From Bacteriovorax stolpii (lineage in GTDB: Bacteria; Bdellovibrionota; Bacteriovoracia; Bacteriovoracales; Bacteriovoracaceae): 23,607 nucleotides of DNA. This document shows, piece after piece, positions 23,277 through 23,607 of this stretch. Where the stretch lies: NCBI GenBank assembly GCA_945890905.1, contig CAMDDI010000010.1:1-23607 (forward strand). The letters run 5' to 3'. Within the stretch, counting starts at the first letter, position 1. Each line of letters opens with the position of its first letter. Under the pieces are notes generated by a model. It searched no databases. It was not told where the DNA came from and was given only the letters and a program-made list of their open reading frames with translations. The position numbers and the translations under genes are program-made.

Positions 23277-23607
23277 TTGAGAGTTTTCGATTCTTCATGA
23301 AGGTAAAAATCACGTAACTTAGGAAGGTAATGGGAACAATTCCAGTTGCAATGAGTGGGTGAACCTTACCTGAGTTACCGAAGGCCACAGCGGAGCTGTA
23401 AAGTACCCAAAATACGACCGTAATGAGGAGCGTGAACACCACATTTTTTCCAAAAGAGCTGGATCTGCGGTTGGGGTTAAAAATTGTAGATACAGGAAGA
23501 AGAGCGAATACCAAACACACAAAACTCAGGAATATTTTGTTAAGCAATATAACCTGGTACTCAGAAATATTAATACCTGTTTTAGAAAGTTTTGCCACAA
23601 ACTCACG
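23272..23607 (-). CDS. LptF/LptG-family permease (YjgP/YjgQ-like), C-terminal part
   Basis: This is the C-terminal 111 residues of a gene that runs off the right end of the window (the frame is open to base 23607, reading REFVAKL before the first internal GTG). It contains three hydrophobic helices, at about KIFLSFVCLVFALLPVSTIF, VVFTLLITVVFWVLYSSAVA and PLIATGIVPITFLSYVIFTF, with a basic loop between the first two (NPNRRSSSFGKN). This layout, with GKVHPLIATGIVP before the last helix and a basic tail, matches the end of LptF/LptG, inner-membrane subunits of the lipopolysaccharide export ABC transporter. LptF and LptG cannot be told apart from this part. def follows after 30 bases. Confidence 0.72.
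   Translation of the reverse strand, partial: REFVAKLSKTGINISEYQVILLNKIFLSFVCLVFALLPVSTIFNPNRRSSSFGKNVVFTLLITVVFWVLYSSAVAFGNSGKVHPLIATGIVPITFLSYVIFTFMKNRKLSI

Noticed and set aside
1..23607. CRISPR arrays, insertion sequences, tRNA or rRNA genes, riboswitches
   Set aside because: No spaced direct repeats, transposase frames, terminal inverted repeats or recognisable structured RNA were seen on reading both strands.

Overview
The window suggests a predatory, Bdellovibrio-like bacterium of the Bacteriovorax/Peredibacter group (Bacteriovoracia). This is an inference from moderate-to-low GC, the style of the recognisable proteins, tight gene packing, a complete-looking histidine-degradation set and several secreted proteins of no familiar family. 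No rRNA or other firm taxonomic marker is present. I see no tRNA, rRNA, CRISPR array, insertion sequence, phage gene or attachment site, and no stretch over 300 bases lacks a gene or gene remnant.

Layout. (1) Bases 1-3505, plus strand: the end of the F1 ATP synthase operon, atpA (3' part), atpG, atpD, atpC, closed by a strong hairpin terminator at 3516-3545. (2) 3565-4290, minus strand: a small secreted protein with a possible frameshifted gene remnant just upstream, ending in an ATGA overlap. (3) 4290-8802: a large membrane-anchored protein with a TonB-like linker (plus) faces a minus-strand pair, a patatin-like phospholipase and an MltD-type lytic transglycosylase joined by a TAATG overlap. 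(4) 8883-13966, plus strand: a small helix-turn-helix/coiled-coil protein, a probable outer-membrane beta-barrel protein, an NAD-dependent DNA ligase (divergent LigA) and RadA, closely packed and probably one operon. (5) 13947-15700, minus strand: a small pilin-like protein and glycerol kinase. (6) 15704-16270, plus strand: a TlpA-type thioredoxin. (7) 16257-23607, minus strand: an LptF/LptG-like permease (partial), def, fmt, rpe, hutH, hutU, a small secreted protein and hutI, with gaps of 30 bases or fewer or with overlaps.

How the genes work together. The atp genes build the catalytic head of ATP synthase. def and fmt handle the N-terminal formyl group of nascent proteins and rpe belongs to the pentose phosphate pathway. 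hutH, hutU and hutI take histidine through urocanate and imidazolonepropionate to formiminoglutamate, which suits an organism feeding on protein; glpK would phosphorylate glycerol released from lipids. The patatin and the lytic transglycosylase act on phospholipid and peptidoglycan, plausible tools for remodelling self or prey envelopes.

Most of the window is ordinary housekeeping sequence. The parts that deserve attention are the unrecognised envelope proteins at 3565-10662, the coupled phospholipase/transglycosylase pair, the frameshifted remnant near 4050-4140, and the repeated pattern of convergent genes whose 3' ends overlap by 14-22 bases. I did not find a convincing new multi-gene system.
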